Positions 23,646 through 34,029 of a DNA stretch of 64,000 nucleotides are shown piece by piece. The stretch covers positions 124,001-188,000 of the forward strand of contig CAWIED010000004.1 in NCBI GenBank assembly GCA_963835085.1, given 5' to 3'. The notes below the pieces were generated by a model. The model saw only the letters and a program-made list of their open reading frames with translations, searched no databases and was not told the DNA's origin. The translations under genes were made by a program, and so were the position numbers. Positions within the stretch are counted from its first letter, which is position 1; every line of letters starts with the position of its first letter. This DNA comes from JBDIAG01 sp963835085 (GTDB lineage Bacteria > Actinomycetota > Actinomycetes > Actinomycetales > CAWJMD01).

Positions 23646-24833
23646 ATGCTCGCTTCAGGATCCAGTGAACCCCCGCTGCCGGTGACATTGGACAACTGGC
23701 AGTCCGCCGAGCAGGTGGGCTGGACGTTTCAGCATATGGACGAGATCTTTCCGTCCGCGGTGATCAGTCGGGGTGAGGGACCGGCGGCTGAGCTGGCGGT
23801 CAACCCGGAACCGGTGGCCTCGGTGCCCGTGACGCCGCTGGGTGGTACGGAACAGACGCTGGCCGACGTGATGGCCGCCACGAACACCGATGGCTGGCTC
23901 GTGGCGCGTCCGGGGGAGGTGCTCGCCGAGAGCTACTCCGGTGAGATGGGGCCCGACACGCGGCATCTGCTGATGTCGGTGAGCAAGTCGATCGTCGGGT
24001 TGGCTGTCGGCGCCTTGGTGGAGCGCGGGCTGGTCGACCCGCAGGCCCAGCTGACAAGCTACATCCCGGAGTTGGCCGGCAGCGGCTATGCGGGCGCCAC
24101 GGTGCGCAACCTGCTCGACATGAGGTCCGGCATCGCGTTCTCCGAGGAATACCTCAACCCGCAGGCCGAGGTGCGCCTGCTGGAGCAGGCGTTCGGGTGG
24201 GCCACCCGGGTGTCTCCCGACGTGCCCACGACGCTGCGGGGCTTTCTGCAGAGCCTGCGGCAGAAGTCACCGCACGGCGGAGCGTTCGAGTACCGCAGTT
24301 GTGAGAGCGATGTACTCGGCTGGCTGTGCGAGGCCGTCACCGGGCGGGCTTTTCCCGAGCTGGTGAGCGAGTTGGTGTGGGCGCGGATCGGCGCCCGGTA
24401 TGACGCCTCGATCGGCATCGACTCCGAGGGGTCCGGCATGTTCGACGGCGGCATCTCGGCCACCCTGGGCGACCTGGCGCGGCTGGGCCTGACCATCTTG
24501 GGCGACGGGCTCTCGCCCTCCGGCCAGCAGGTGGTGCCCGCGTCGTGGATCGACGAGAGCTTCGCCGGCGCCCCGGATTCTCGCGAGGCCTTCGCCGCCA
24601 GCTCCGACGATCTGTGGATGCCTGGGGGCATGTACCGCAACCAGTTCTGGTTTCCCTATCCCGACCGCCCGGTGCTGCTATGCCTGGGGATTCACGGGCA
24701 GATGATCTACGTCAACCGCTCCGCTGGGCTGGTGGGGGTCAAGCTGTCCAGTTGGCCTACCCCGCAAGACGCCTGGAAGCTGTTCAGCACGGTTCGTGCG
24801 TTCGACGCTGTAAGCCAGGTGTACGGGCGCTAG
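23646..24833 (+). CDS. Serine hydrolase, beta-lactamase fold, NylB-like
   Basis: A 395-residue member of the class C beta-lactamase/esterase superfamily. The nucleophile motif SxxK is S111-V-S-K114 (LLMSVSKSIVG), and a tyrosine Y216 in EYRSCESDVLGW fits the second catalytic motif. Length, spacing, Y169 and the end motif HGQMIYVNRSAGLVGVKLSS resemble 6-aminohexanoate-dimer hydrolase, whose S112, K115, Y170 and Y215 fall at nearly the same positions. There is no signal peptide, so it is probably cytosolic. Substrate is unknown: amide or ester hydrolysis is likely, true beta-lactamase activity unlikely. It lies alone between the rplO terminator and secY, an unusual position that suggests insertion. 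Confidence 0.85.
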   Translation: MLASGSSEPPLPVTLDNWQSAEQVGWTFQHMDEIFPSAVISRGEGPAAELAVNPEPVASVPVTPLGGTEQTLADVMAATNTDGWLVARPGEVLAESYSGEMGPDTRHLLMSVSKSIVGLAVGALVERGLVDPQAQLTSYIPELAGSGYAGATVRNLLDMRSGIAFSEEYLNPQAEVRLLEQAFGWATRVSPDVPTTLRGFLQSLRQKSPHGGAFEYRSCESDVLGWLCEAVTGRAFPELVSELVWARIGARYDASIGIDSEGSGMFDGGISATLGDLARLGLTILGDGLSPSGQQVVPASWIDESFAGAPDSREAFAASSDDLWMPGGMYRNQFWFPYPDRPVLLCLGIHGQMIYVNRSAGLVGVKLSSWPTPQDAWKLFSTVRAFDAVSQVYGR

Positions 24834-24887
24834 CTGCTGCTGTTGCTGTGGCTTGCTGGCGGTCGCCGTAGATGCAGGGCTTGAGTG

Positions 24888-25084
24888 GTGCCAGAGGGGG
24901 CGAATGGCGCGCGTTTGGCACTGAGTAAGGCGTGGGAGCTGATGTTTGTCGTCCTGGGTGGTGCCAGAGGGGCGGAATATCCCGCGTCTGGCACCGGTGA
25001 GGCGAGGCTCGTCGGGAACGCAGGCTTGAGTGGTGCCAGGTGAGCGAAGTGCCCGGATCAGAGGGGGATGGCGCGCGTCTGGCA
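24888..25084 (+). repeat. Three hairpin repeats before secY (family D)
   Basis: Copies at 24888-24921, 24961-24994 and 25033-25084 each start GTGCCA and end TGGCA(C/G). The inner sequence has the form AGAGGGG-CGAAT-CGCG. The third has about 18 extra bases. The copies are spaced about 73 bases apart. The framework GGTGCC ... CGAAT ... CGCG ... GGCACC resembles the complement of the 73-bp unit in element A, so the families may be related. The rest of the 534-bp spacer 24834-25367 holds no gene. Confidence 0.75.
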
Positions 25085-25367
25085 GTGGGCGCTGACCATC
25101 AGGTGCTGCCAAAGAGACTCTCAGTCCACGGTCCCGGCTGGGGGACCAACTTGTGGCACTTTGGCCGGAGTGAACGCGCCTGCGCGCGGGGAGAGGTAAG
25201 GTTTTGCGGGCACCGGTGCCGTCCGGTGACCGTTGTGTACCCGGGGGCAGACTCCCCGGGCCGCTTCGCCGGTCAAGTTTCAGGCGCATCCGTCCGATGT
25301 GGACGGGTCGCAGAGGTGGCTCAGCAGGAGCCGGTGGCTCCAAGGTCACCTGTGAGGGAGGATTCAC

Positions 25368-26723
<1,356 letters not shown>

Positions 26724-26751
26724 TTTCGCGACGCCGCGACCGCGCTGCACG

Positions 26752-29205
26752 ATGCCACCCGGGCTGAGCGCCCCCGCTCAACCCGAGCCGGACGCCTCCC
26801 GATACGTGGTTGTCCGGTTGTCGTCGTGGGGGGATCTTGTGTTGAGATGGCGGGCTGCTCTGGCCCTGTTGGTGCTGTACCTGTTTCCAGTGCTCGTGCT
26901 GGGCGCGGTGGTCGGGGTGCTGGCGTTGGCCGTGCGATCCGACTTCGCTCCTGGAGTCGGGGTCGCCGTCAAGATCGTGGCCCTGCCGCTGGTCGCCGCG
27001 GTGGTCTTGGCAGCCCGGGACATGCGTCGAACCTGGCGGCAGCCGTACGAGCCGCCGGGCATCGAGCTCACCCGCGCTGAACACTCTGCCCTGTGGGCAG
27101 AGGTCGACGGTCTGGCCACCGCCATCGGAACCTCCGCCCTACGCGGATCATCGTCACCAGTGAGCCCAACGCGACCGTCCTCGAACAGGCCGGACGCCGT
27201 GAGCTTCATCTCGGGTTGCCCTTTCTGGCGACCCTGACAGTTCCGCAATTGCGCGCAACCCTCGGTCACGAGCTCGGGCACTACGCCTCCGGCGACACCG
27301 CCTGGTCGGCGCGGCACCAGCGTGCCCGGGAGTTCCTGCACCGGGTGCACGACAACACCACGGCCTGGGCGAGATGGCTGATCACGATCTACCTGGTCGT
27401 CGCCAATCTGGGCCGCAGCGGCCGACTCCCGGCAGCGCGAGGCGCGGGCCGATCGGCTGGCTCTCACGGTGGTCGACCCTCGAACCGCCGCCGAGGCGAT
27501 GCGCGTCGAAGTGCGCACGACGCTCGCGTGGCTTGCCCTGGCGGAGCTGGCAGGCGAGCTGTTCGAGCTGGCCGGAAGGCGCGCCAGCCTGGTCGAAGGC
27601 CTGCGCGAGCTGATGGCCTCCGACGTTGTCGCCCTCGATGAGGCCCTGACCGCCTATCTGGCCGAGGAGCGGGTGAGCCTGCTCGATACCCACCCAGGCA
27701 CGGCTGTTCGGATCGCCGGATACGAACGGCTCATTGACCCTGCTGCAGCAGCCCAGCCGGCATCCGGCGACCCCGCCTTGGAGCTGATCCGCGGCGGAGC
27801 GGGCTGGCTGGCCGAGCACGAGGGCGACCTGATCGACAGCGAGCTGCCGCTCACGTCGTGGCAGGAGGTAGCGGTCGTGGGCGGTGACCGGGCAGCCGTC
27901 GATGCCGCACGCTGGCTTGCCGAGCATCTGCAGCGGGCGGGCGTGACGGAGGGGGTGCGCTATGCCGACGTCCTCGCAGCCGCCGAGTCCGTGCGCTGGG
28001 CAGACCTCGGGCGCTACCTGGTCGATGACGATGAGGACCCCGAGGCCGGCGTGCGCGAGGCGCTCGGCACGGTGCTGGTGGCCGGGCTCGTCGAAGCCGG
28101 GGCGGCTCGGCACGTGCTGCACTGGCCAGACGCGCCGGTGCCCGTGACGATCGCCGACGGTGCACCGCTGGACGCCGCTGACGTTGTCGCCGGGGCAGCA
28201 GAGCGCCCAGCGGCGCTCGGCGAGTACCTGAGTGCCCAGGGGCTGGACCTGACGACGTCGCCTGGCGCCGACGCCGGCGGTGAACCACGCCTGCTCGCCG
28301 CGATGACCGTGTTGCGCGGGCCCTGGCCCGGGTTGGCCGACGGCCTGGTCTACTCCACCGGACTGGCCTTCGTGCCCACCGGCAAGTCGAAGGTCGGCGC
28401 CCTGGTCAAAGACCGGCCACAGGAACGGATGGAGACGCTGCTCCAGCAGCGGTTGGCCGATCTGCAGGCGCAGCCGGGGGCGGTGTGGATCGCGCTCGAC
28501 GACATCGAGGCCGCCCAGATCGCGGGTCTGCTCGACCCCGCCATCGACCTGCGATTGCGAGACGGCCGACTGGTCGTCATCCGGGCGTCGTCGGAGACCG
28601 AAAGCATCGAAGACCCGCAGGACACCCTGCGTTATCTCCTCGGTCGGCGGGCGACCAAGGGTGCCTGGACGGGAGCCGCCAGCGCTGCTGCGACCGCCTT
28701 GACTCCAGGTGCCGTGGCTTCCTGGCTGTGGCGTGACCTCTTCGCCCGGCTCGGTTGGGGACTGTTGGTGGCAACCGTGATCGCCGGCGCCCTGTTCGGA
28801 ATGCAGGCCGACCGGTACAGCGTCCTGTCGAACCAGGAGGGGATGCAGCCGGCCACGGTGACGGTGCTGCATGCCGCGACGGACAAGGGGGTGCAGGTGC
28901 GCTTCCTCGACCCAGCCCTGCGGCGGGCTGCCCTCGACGACCCGCCGGAGAAGGGGGCCGTGGCCACCCTCGACCGCTCGGTGTTCATCGACCCGGCGGC
29001 CCTGCGAACCGGTCAGGAGGTGTCGATCCTGGTCCGAGCCGACGATCCCACCTGGTACGCCCAGCAGCCTGGAGCGCAGCTCGACCAGAGTGAGTACTAC
29101 GTGTCAGCGGTTGCTGCAGCGGCCGCCCTGGTGCTCGCCGTCGCGGCGTTCGCCGTCTCGTGGCGTCGTCTGCGTCGCACCTACGGCCCAGGCGGTAGGT
29201 CGTGA
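26752..29205 (+). pseudogene. M48-type membrane metallopeptidase, split by two frameshifts
   Basis: Three overlapping frames together look like one membrane protein of about 815 residues. Frame 1 (26752 to about 27140) has two membrane helices (ALALLVLYLFPVLVLGAVVG and VGVAVKIVALPLVAAVVLA). Frame 2 (about 27140-27420) has RIIVTSEPNATV and the zinc-protease motif HELGH at 27267-27281. Frame 3, back in the first phase from about 27424, opens with the third-ligand region SRQREARADRLAL and runs to 29205, with one hydrophobic segment near 28750 and another near 29115. The two shifts are opposite in sign, so only about 95 residues, including HELGH, are out of phase. It may be a decaying gene or two indel errors. 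If intact it would be a zinc-dependent membrane protease of unknown substrate. Confidence 0.75.
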
Positions 29206-29714
29206 ACGATCTCGTCATCGACTGGTGCCGGTGGGCGTTGGCGTATCCCGTCCCCGAGAGCCCGCTGACCGATCCGAGTGGGGTGCGGGCCGGTCTCGAC
29301 CAGCGGGCTGCAGCCTGGCTCGTGGCCGGCAATCTGGGTGGACGTGTCGAACGCCGCTGGCAGATGGACGCCGGCCGCCGCCTGTTCTTTCCTGCCCTGA
29401 ATGCCATCTCGCGAAAGTGGCTGCTCTTCACCCCCGACCCCCGCGTCGAGGTGGCCAGCGCCTACGGGACCCTCGACGGCACCGACGTCGCCCTGAGCGA
29501 ACTGATGGTCAGGAAGTTCCCGGTCAGTTCGCGTGCGGGCAACCCGTTCTTCGAGCCGGTCGAAGACGAGCGGATAACGGCAAGCGTGTGGGGCCTATGG
29601 GGGCTGACCGACCCGCTGTCGGCGGGCTCGCACGAACTGTGTTTCGGAGGCGTTGCCCGCGCCGGCTTCGAGGTGCACGTGCGCTGCCTGATCGAGGCTG
29701 TCCCGAACTCCTGA
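29202..29714 (+). CDS. Conserved-looking hypothetical protein coupled to the M48 gene
   Basis: A 170-residue protein I do not recognise by function. The GTG start overlaps the preceding TGA (GTGA), so it is translationally coupled to the M48-type gene and probably works with it. Notable stretches are WCRWALAYPVPESPLTDPSG, AAWLVAGNLGGRVERRW and DAGRRLFFPALNAIS, followed by an SHELCFGG region with one of three cysteines. There is no signal peptide or membrane helix. Confidence 0.65.
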   Translation: MNDLVIDWCRWALAYPVPESPLTDPSGVRAGLDQRAAAWLVAGNLGGRVERRWQMDAGRRLFFPALNAISRKWLLFTPDPRVEVASAYGTLDGTDVALSELMVRKFPVSSRAGNPFFEPVEDERITASVWGLWGLTDPLSAGSHELCFGGVARAGFEVHVRCLIEAVPNS

Positions 29715-29715
29715 C

Positions 29716-29913
29716 GGAGGATTCGGACCGATCGTGCGGCACCCACGAGCCCGGCAGAAGGCCCGCCGGGAAGGCTGGGTCGGAAGATTCGGACCGATCG
29801 TGCGGCGCCCACGAGCCCGGCAGAAGGCCTGCCGGGAAGGCTGGGTCGGAAGATTCGGACCGTCCGTGCGGCGCCCACGAGCCCGGCAGAAGGCCCGCTG
29901 AAAAGCCTGACGG
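29716..29913 (+). repeat. Three 66-bp tandem repeats before adk
   Basis: Units start at 29716, 29782 and 29848. They differ at a handful of positions, and the last diverges at its 3' end. Each unit contains a 7-bp stem CCCGGCA/TGCCGGG around GAAGGCC (exact in the second unit). The array starts one base after the hypothetical gene's stop. It could act as a terminator array. Antisense frames give a 22-residue periodic peptide that I regard as an artefact. Confidence 0.9.
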
Positions 29914-30001
29914 CAACCTTTGCCGCGATAGGGTGACACCGTTCCCACATTGTCGGCGGGCTCTGTCATAGTGTCGACCTCTCAGTCGAAGGGTTTCCAC
30001 C

Positions 30002-30586
<585 letters not shown>

Positions 30587-30643
30587 CCATCCAGGTCGGC
30601 ATCGGTTCACCCGCGCCCGGCCCGACAGAAGGCAAACACTGAA

Positions 30644-31474
30644 GTGTTCAGGCGCGAGAAGATCCAGCTCAAGACGGATGCCCAACTGCGCACCATGCGT
30701 CGGGCGGGGCTCGTCGTGGCTGCGGCTCTGGACGCCGCCTCCGCGGTGGCCGTCCGCCCGGGGTCGACCACCAGGCAGGTAGACGAGGCGGCCGCCGCCG
30801 CCATCGCCGCGGCTGGAGCGACGTCGAACTTCCTCGGGTACGGCGATCCGCCGTTTCCGGCTGTCACGTGCATCTCCGTGAATGAGGAGATCGTGCACGG
30901 GGTGCCGGGTGCCAAGGTGCTGCGCGCGGGCGATCTCGTCTCGATCGACTGTGGGGCCGTCGTGGAGGGCTGGCACGGCGATGCGGCGCTCACCGTCGTC
31001 TGTGGGGGAGCCGAGGCCGGCGCGCCAGCCGATCTGGCCGTCTCGGAGGCCACCCGGCACGCGCTGTGGGCAGGCATCGCGGCCTGCGCCACGGCCCACT
31101 CGGTGGGAGAGGTCTCAGCGGCGATCGAAGACGCGGTGGGCGACTCGTACGGCATTCTGGAGCAGTACACCGGGCACGGCATCGGCACCGCCATGCACAT
31201 GGCCCCCGAGGTGCTCAACTACCGCGGCCGAGGGCGCACGGCCAAGCTCCGTCCGGGCACGTGCATCGCCATCGAGCCCATGTGCACGATCGGATCACCC
31301 GAGGTCACCACTGCCGCGGACGAGTGGACGGTCGTCACCGTCGACGGCTCTCGCGGGGCGCATTGGGAGCACACCGTGGCCATCCACGATCGCGGCATCT
31401 GGGTGCTTACTGCGCACGACGGGGGAGTGGAGGGCCTGGCGCCTTTCGGGGTCACGCCAGTAGCTCTGGATTGA
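30644..31474 (+). CDS. map: Methionine aminopeptidase, type I
   Basis: Removes the initiator methionine from nascent proteins, 276 residues. The five metal ligands are D102, D113, H178, E211 and E242 (SIDCG, HGDAALT, TGHGIG, IEPM and WEHT). The GTG start is 57 bases after adk. The N-terminal SH3-binding extension of some mycobacterial forms is absent. Confidence 0.97.
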   Translation: MFRREKIQLKTDAQLRTMRRAGLVVAAALDAASAVAVRPGSTTRQVDEAAAAAIAAAGATSNFLGYGDPPFPAVTCISVNEEIVHGVPGAKVLRAGDLVSIDCGAVVEGWHGDAALTVVCGGAEAGAPADLAVSEATRHALWAGIAACATAHSVGEVSAAIEDAVGDSYGILEQYTGHGIGTAMHMAPEVLNYRGRGRTAKLRPGTCIAIEPMCTIGSPEVTTAADEWTVVTVDGSRGAHWEHTVAIHDRGIWVLTAHDGGVEGLAPFGVTPVALD

Positions 31475-31584
31475 TCGTTCGGAGGCCGCCTCCAGCCGGT
31501 ACTGCACGAGGGTCTGCCCGCCCCAAGCGGCTGCGCCGCAGGCCCCCGAGGGAGCCCGATTTCGTGCTGCCGGGCCCAGTAGCG

Positions 31585-31590
31585 TATTCT
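31585..31590 (+). promoter_or_regulatory. Possible -10 box upstream of infA
   Basis: TATTCT, with the extended context TAGCG just before it, lies about 175 bases before infA in the 292-bp map-infA spacer. No good -35 is visible. The long spacer otherwise holds no gene, which fits a separate promoter for infA-rpmJ-rpsM. Confidence 0.25.
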
Positions 31591-31766
31591 GGCCAGTCGG
31601 TTCACGAGCATCTCTGTGCCTTGGCGCGCCCCGCGGCTGGTTTGGCGTGCAAGGTGCCTGTCACACGTGTGCCAACGCCGGGACCGGCCCCGCTGACGCA
31701 GTGCTCCTGTGTGCGGTGCCGATCGTCAAGTATCACCCCGCCTCGGCGGGAGAGACAGTGGAGGAT

Positions 31767-31988
31767 ATGGCCAAGAAAGACGGGGTCATCGAGGTCGAAG
31801 GCACGGTCGTCGAGGCGCTGCCGAACGCGATGTTCAGGGTTGAGTTGACCAATGGTCACAAGGTCCTGGCGGTCATCAGTGGCAAGATGCGCCAGCACTA
31901 CATCCGAATCCTGCCTGAGGACCGGGTGGTCGTCGAACTCACGCCGTACGACCTCAACCGCGGCCGAATCGTCTACCGCTACAAGTAG
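31767..31988 (+). CDS. infA: Translation initiation factor IF-1
   Basis: S1-fold protein that binds the 30S A site during initiation, 73 residues. MAKKDGVIEVEGTVVEALPNA through GRIVYRYK is the standard sequence. The frame is open upstream, but the ATG at 31767 behind GTGGAGGAT gives the canonical start. Confidence 0.98.
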   Translation: MAKKDGVIEVEGTVVEALPNAMFRVELTNGHKVLAVISGKMRQHYIRILPEDRVVVELTPYDLNRGRIVYRYK

Positions 31989-31997
31989 AAGGACACC

Positions 31998-32111
31998 ATG
32001 AAGGTTCAGCCGAGCGTTAAGAAGATCTGTGACAAGTGCAAGGTGATCCGCCGCAACGGTCGGGTCATGGTGATCTGCGAGAATCTGCGCCACAAGCAGC
32101 GTCAGGGCTGA
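31998..32111 (+). CDS. rpmJ: 50S ribosomal protein L36, zinc-binding
   Basis: A 37-residue zinc-ribbon protein, nine bases after infA. MKVQPSVKKICDKCKVIRR is diagnostic. The zinc ligands are C11, C14, C27 and H32. The AGAAGGACACC before the ATG is a good ribosome binding site. Confidence 0.97.
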   Translation: MKVQPSVKKICDKCKVIRRNGRVMVICENLRHKQRQG

Positions 32112-32180
32112 TCACAGCACAACCCCAACCCGCAGCACCCGCCCCTTGACCGGCGAGCAATCGTCCGTTCAGGTCGCCAC

Positions 32181-32220
32181 CCTCGGCCCGGAGGCCGAGG
32201 ACCCGGACCCTCAGTCCGGG
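32181..32220 (+). promoter_or_regulatory. Two consecutive hairpins between rpmJ and rpsM
   Basis: CCTCGGCC/GGCCGAGG with loop CGGA (32181-32200) is followed at once by CCCGGAC/GTCCGGG with loop CCTCA (32202-32220), 50 bases before rpsM. The paired stems in a ribosomal-protein leader suggest attenuation or a binding site for an autoregulating protein such as S4. Alternatively they are a processing site. Confidence 0.5.
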
Positions 32221-32269
32221 ACCGGTGCCGCACCAGACCTCCGGATGTGACAGGAGAAGTACCCAGTAC

Positions 32270-32650
32270 ATGGCACGCATCGTCGGCGTCGACCTCCCCC
32301 GCGACAAGCGGCTCGAGGTTGCGCTCACCTACATCTACGGCGTGGGCCGCACCCGCGCCGCAGAGACGCTCAAGTCCACGGGCATCAGCCCCGACCTTCG
32401 CGTCAAGGACATGACCGAGGACGACCAGGTCGCCCTCCGTGACTACATCGAAGCGAACTTCCGGGTCGAGGGTGACCTCCGCCGCGAGGTCGCTGCCGAC
32501 ATTCGCCGCAAGGTCGAGATCGGCTGCTACGAGGGCCTGCGGCACCGCCGTGGTCTGCCCGTGCGTGGCCAGCGGACGAAGACCAACGCCCGTACCCGCA
32601 AGGGTCCCAAGCGCACGGTGGCCGGCAAGAAGAAGGCACCCCGCAAGTAA
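32270..32650 (+). CDS. rpsM: 30S ribosomal protein S13
   Basis: Head protein bridging to the 50S subunit, 126 residues. MARIVGVDLPRDKRLEVALTYIYGVGR and the RHRRGLPVRGQRTKTNARTRKGPKRTV tail are classic. The ATG at 32270 is chosen over an upstream in-frame start because it gives the family N terminus and follows AGGAGAAG. Confidence 0.98.
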   Translation: MARIVGVDLPRDKRLEVALTYIYGVGRTRAAETLKSTGISPDLRVKDMTEDDQVALRDYIEANFRVEGDLRREVAADIRRKVEIGCYEGLRHRRGLPVRGQRTKTNARTRKGPKRTVAGKKKAPRK

Positions 32651-32657
32651 CACGTCG

Positions 32658-32679
32658 GGGGTGCCGCCTTGCGCACCCC
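32658..32679 (+). terminator. Hairpin between rpsM and rpsK
   Basis: GGGGTGC/GCACCCC with an 8-nt loop, seven bases after the rpsM stop. There is no T-run, so partial termination or mRNA stabilisation is possible. Confidence 0.4.
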
Positions 32680-32816
32680 GCGCCGGATCGCGTCTCCTCC
32701 CCGGAGCCGATGCCCGGCCCCACGCACGCCAATATCCCTCATCTCACCAGACTTACCGGGGCCCGGCGGCCCCACGGACAAGCCGAGGTCGCGCCTCGGA
32801 TTGGAGAACCAGCCAC

Positions 32817-33221
32817 ATGCCACCCAAGCCACGTCAGTCCGCCGCGCGGCGTCCTCGCCGCAAGGAGAAGAAGAACGTCTCCTTCGGCCAGGCACACATC
32901 AAGAGCACGTTCAACAACACCATCGTCTCCATCACCGACCCCACGGGTGCGGTGATCTCGTGGGCCTCGGCCGGCCAGGTCGGCTTCAAGGGCTCCCGCA
33001 AGTCCACCCCGTACGCCGCCCAGATGGCCGCCGAGGCGGCCGCGCGTCGCGCTCAAGAGCACGGCATGCGCAAGGTCGATGTGTTCGTCAAGGGTCCCGG
33101 CTCGGGCCGCGAGACCGCGATCCGTTCGCTGCAGGCCACCGGGCTCGAGGTCGGCTCCATCTCCGATGTCACCCCCAGCCCCCACAACGGCTGCCGCCCG
33201 CCCAAGCGCCGTCGCGTCTGA
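32817..33221 (+). CDS. rpsK: 30S ribosomal protein S11
   Basis: Platform protein, 134 residues. VSFGQAHIKSTFNNTIVSITDPTGAVISWASAG and the DVTPSPHNGCRPPKRRRV end are typical. The frame is open upstream, but the ATG at 32817 gives the standard MPPKPR start. Confidence 0.98.
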   Translation: MPPKPRQSAARRPRRKEKKNVSFGQAHIKSTFNNTIVSITDPTGAVISWASAGQVGFKGSRKSTPYAAQMAAEAAARRAQEHGMRKVDVFVKGPGSGRETAIRSLQATGLEVGSISDVTPSPHNGCRPPKRRRV

Positions 33222-33258
33222 CCCGCACTGACTGAGCACAAGGAGTACTGAAAAACAT

Positions 33259-33885
33259 ATGGCGCGATACACAGGCCCCGACTGCAAGCGGTGCCGCCGC
33301 GAGAAGACCAAGCTGTTCCTCAAGGGCAGCAAGTGCGACGGGCCGAAGTGCCCGATCGAACTGCGTCCCTACCCCCCGGGCGAGCACGGCCGTGCCCGCA
33401 CCAAGGAGTCGGAATACCTGCTCCAGATGCGCGAGAAGCAGAAGTGCGCGCGCATCTACGGTGTGCTGGAGAAGCAGTTCCGCGGCTACTACGAGGAAGC
33501 CAACCGCAGGACGGGCAAGACGGGTGAGAACCTGCTCCGCATCCTGGAGTCCCGTCTCGACAACGTCGTGTTCCGGGCCGGCTTCGCCAAGTCCCGTGAC
33601 ATGGCACGCCAACTGATCCGTCACGGCCACATCAAGGTCAACGGGCACAAGGTCGACATCCCGTCCTACCGCGTCGTCGAGAACGACATCGTCACCGTCC
33701 GGGAGAAGTCCTGGGAGATGACGCCGTTCATCGTCGCCCGCGGCGAGGCCGGCGAGCGCACCGTTCCCGCCTGGCTCGAAGTGCAGCCCGACCGGATGCG
33801 CATCCTCGTCCACGCTCTCCCGGCCCGGCAGGTCATCGACACGCAGGTCCAGGAACAGCTGATCGTCGAGCTCTACTCGAAGTAA
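33259..33885 (+). CDS. rpsD: 30S ribosomal protein S4, zinc-binding form
   Basis: Assembly initiator and fidelity protein, 208 residues. The N-terminal zinc knuckle has C9, C12, C26 and C31. The S4 RNA-binding domain SRLDNVVFRAGFAKSRDMARQLIRHGHIKVNG follows. S4 often autoregulates the alpha operon. It is 37 bases after rpsK. Confidence 0.98.
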   Translation: MARYTGPDCKRCRREKTKLFLKGSKCDGPKCPIELRPYPPGEHGRARTKESEYLLQMREKQKCARIYGVLEKQFRGYYEEANRRTGKTGENLLRILESRLDNVVFRAGFAKSRDMARQLIRHGHIKVNGHKVDIPSYRVVENDIVTVREKSWEMTPFIVARGEAGERTVPAWLEVQPDRMRILVHALPARQVIDTQVQEQLIVELYSK

Positions 33886-33892
33886 GTGCTAC

Positions 33893-33925
33893 CCGCCGCG
33901 CTCCGAATTCCTCGGGGCGCGGCGG
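33893..33925 (+). terminator. Hairpin between rpsD and rpoA
   Basis: A 12-bp stem, CCGCCGCGCTCC with GGGGCGCGGCGG (one G-T pair), and a 9-nt loop, starting eight bases after rpsD. It has no T-run and may be a partial terminator that adjusts rpoA relative to S4. Confidence 0.5.
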
Positions 33926-34029
33926 ACGCCAACGCACTCAGACCGACGTGTGCGCTGGCCCAACCGGCGTCTCGCCGGCGAATGACGAGGGTCAAATAGC
34001 GGGTCCTCGAACGAAAGGAAGTTCCACCA

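Noticed and set aside
27382..28872. Long minus-strand frame opposite the M48-type gene
   Set aside because: It has shadow-frame composition, and the plus-strand frame has membrane helices and family motifs in a consistent order.
29462..29950. Minus-strand frames with a 22-residue repeat over the 66-bp array
   Set aside because: It is a product of the 66-bp periodicity, runs into the antisense of the coupled hypothetical gene, and has no start signal.
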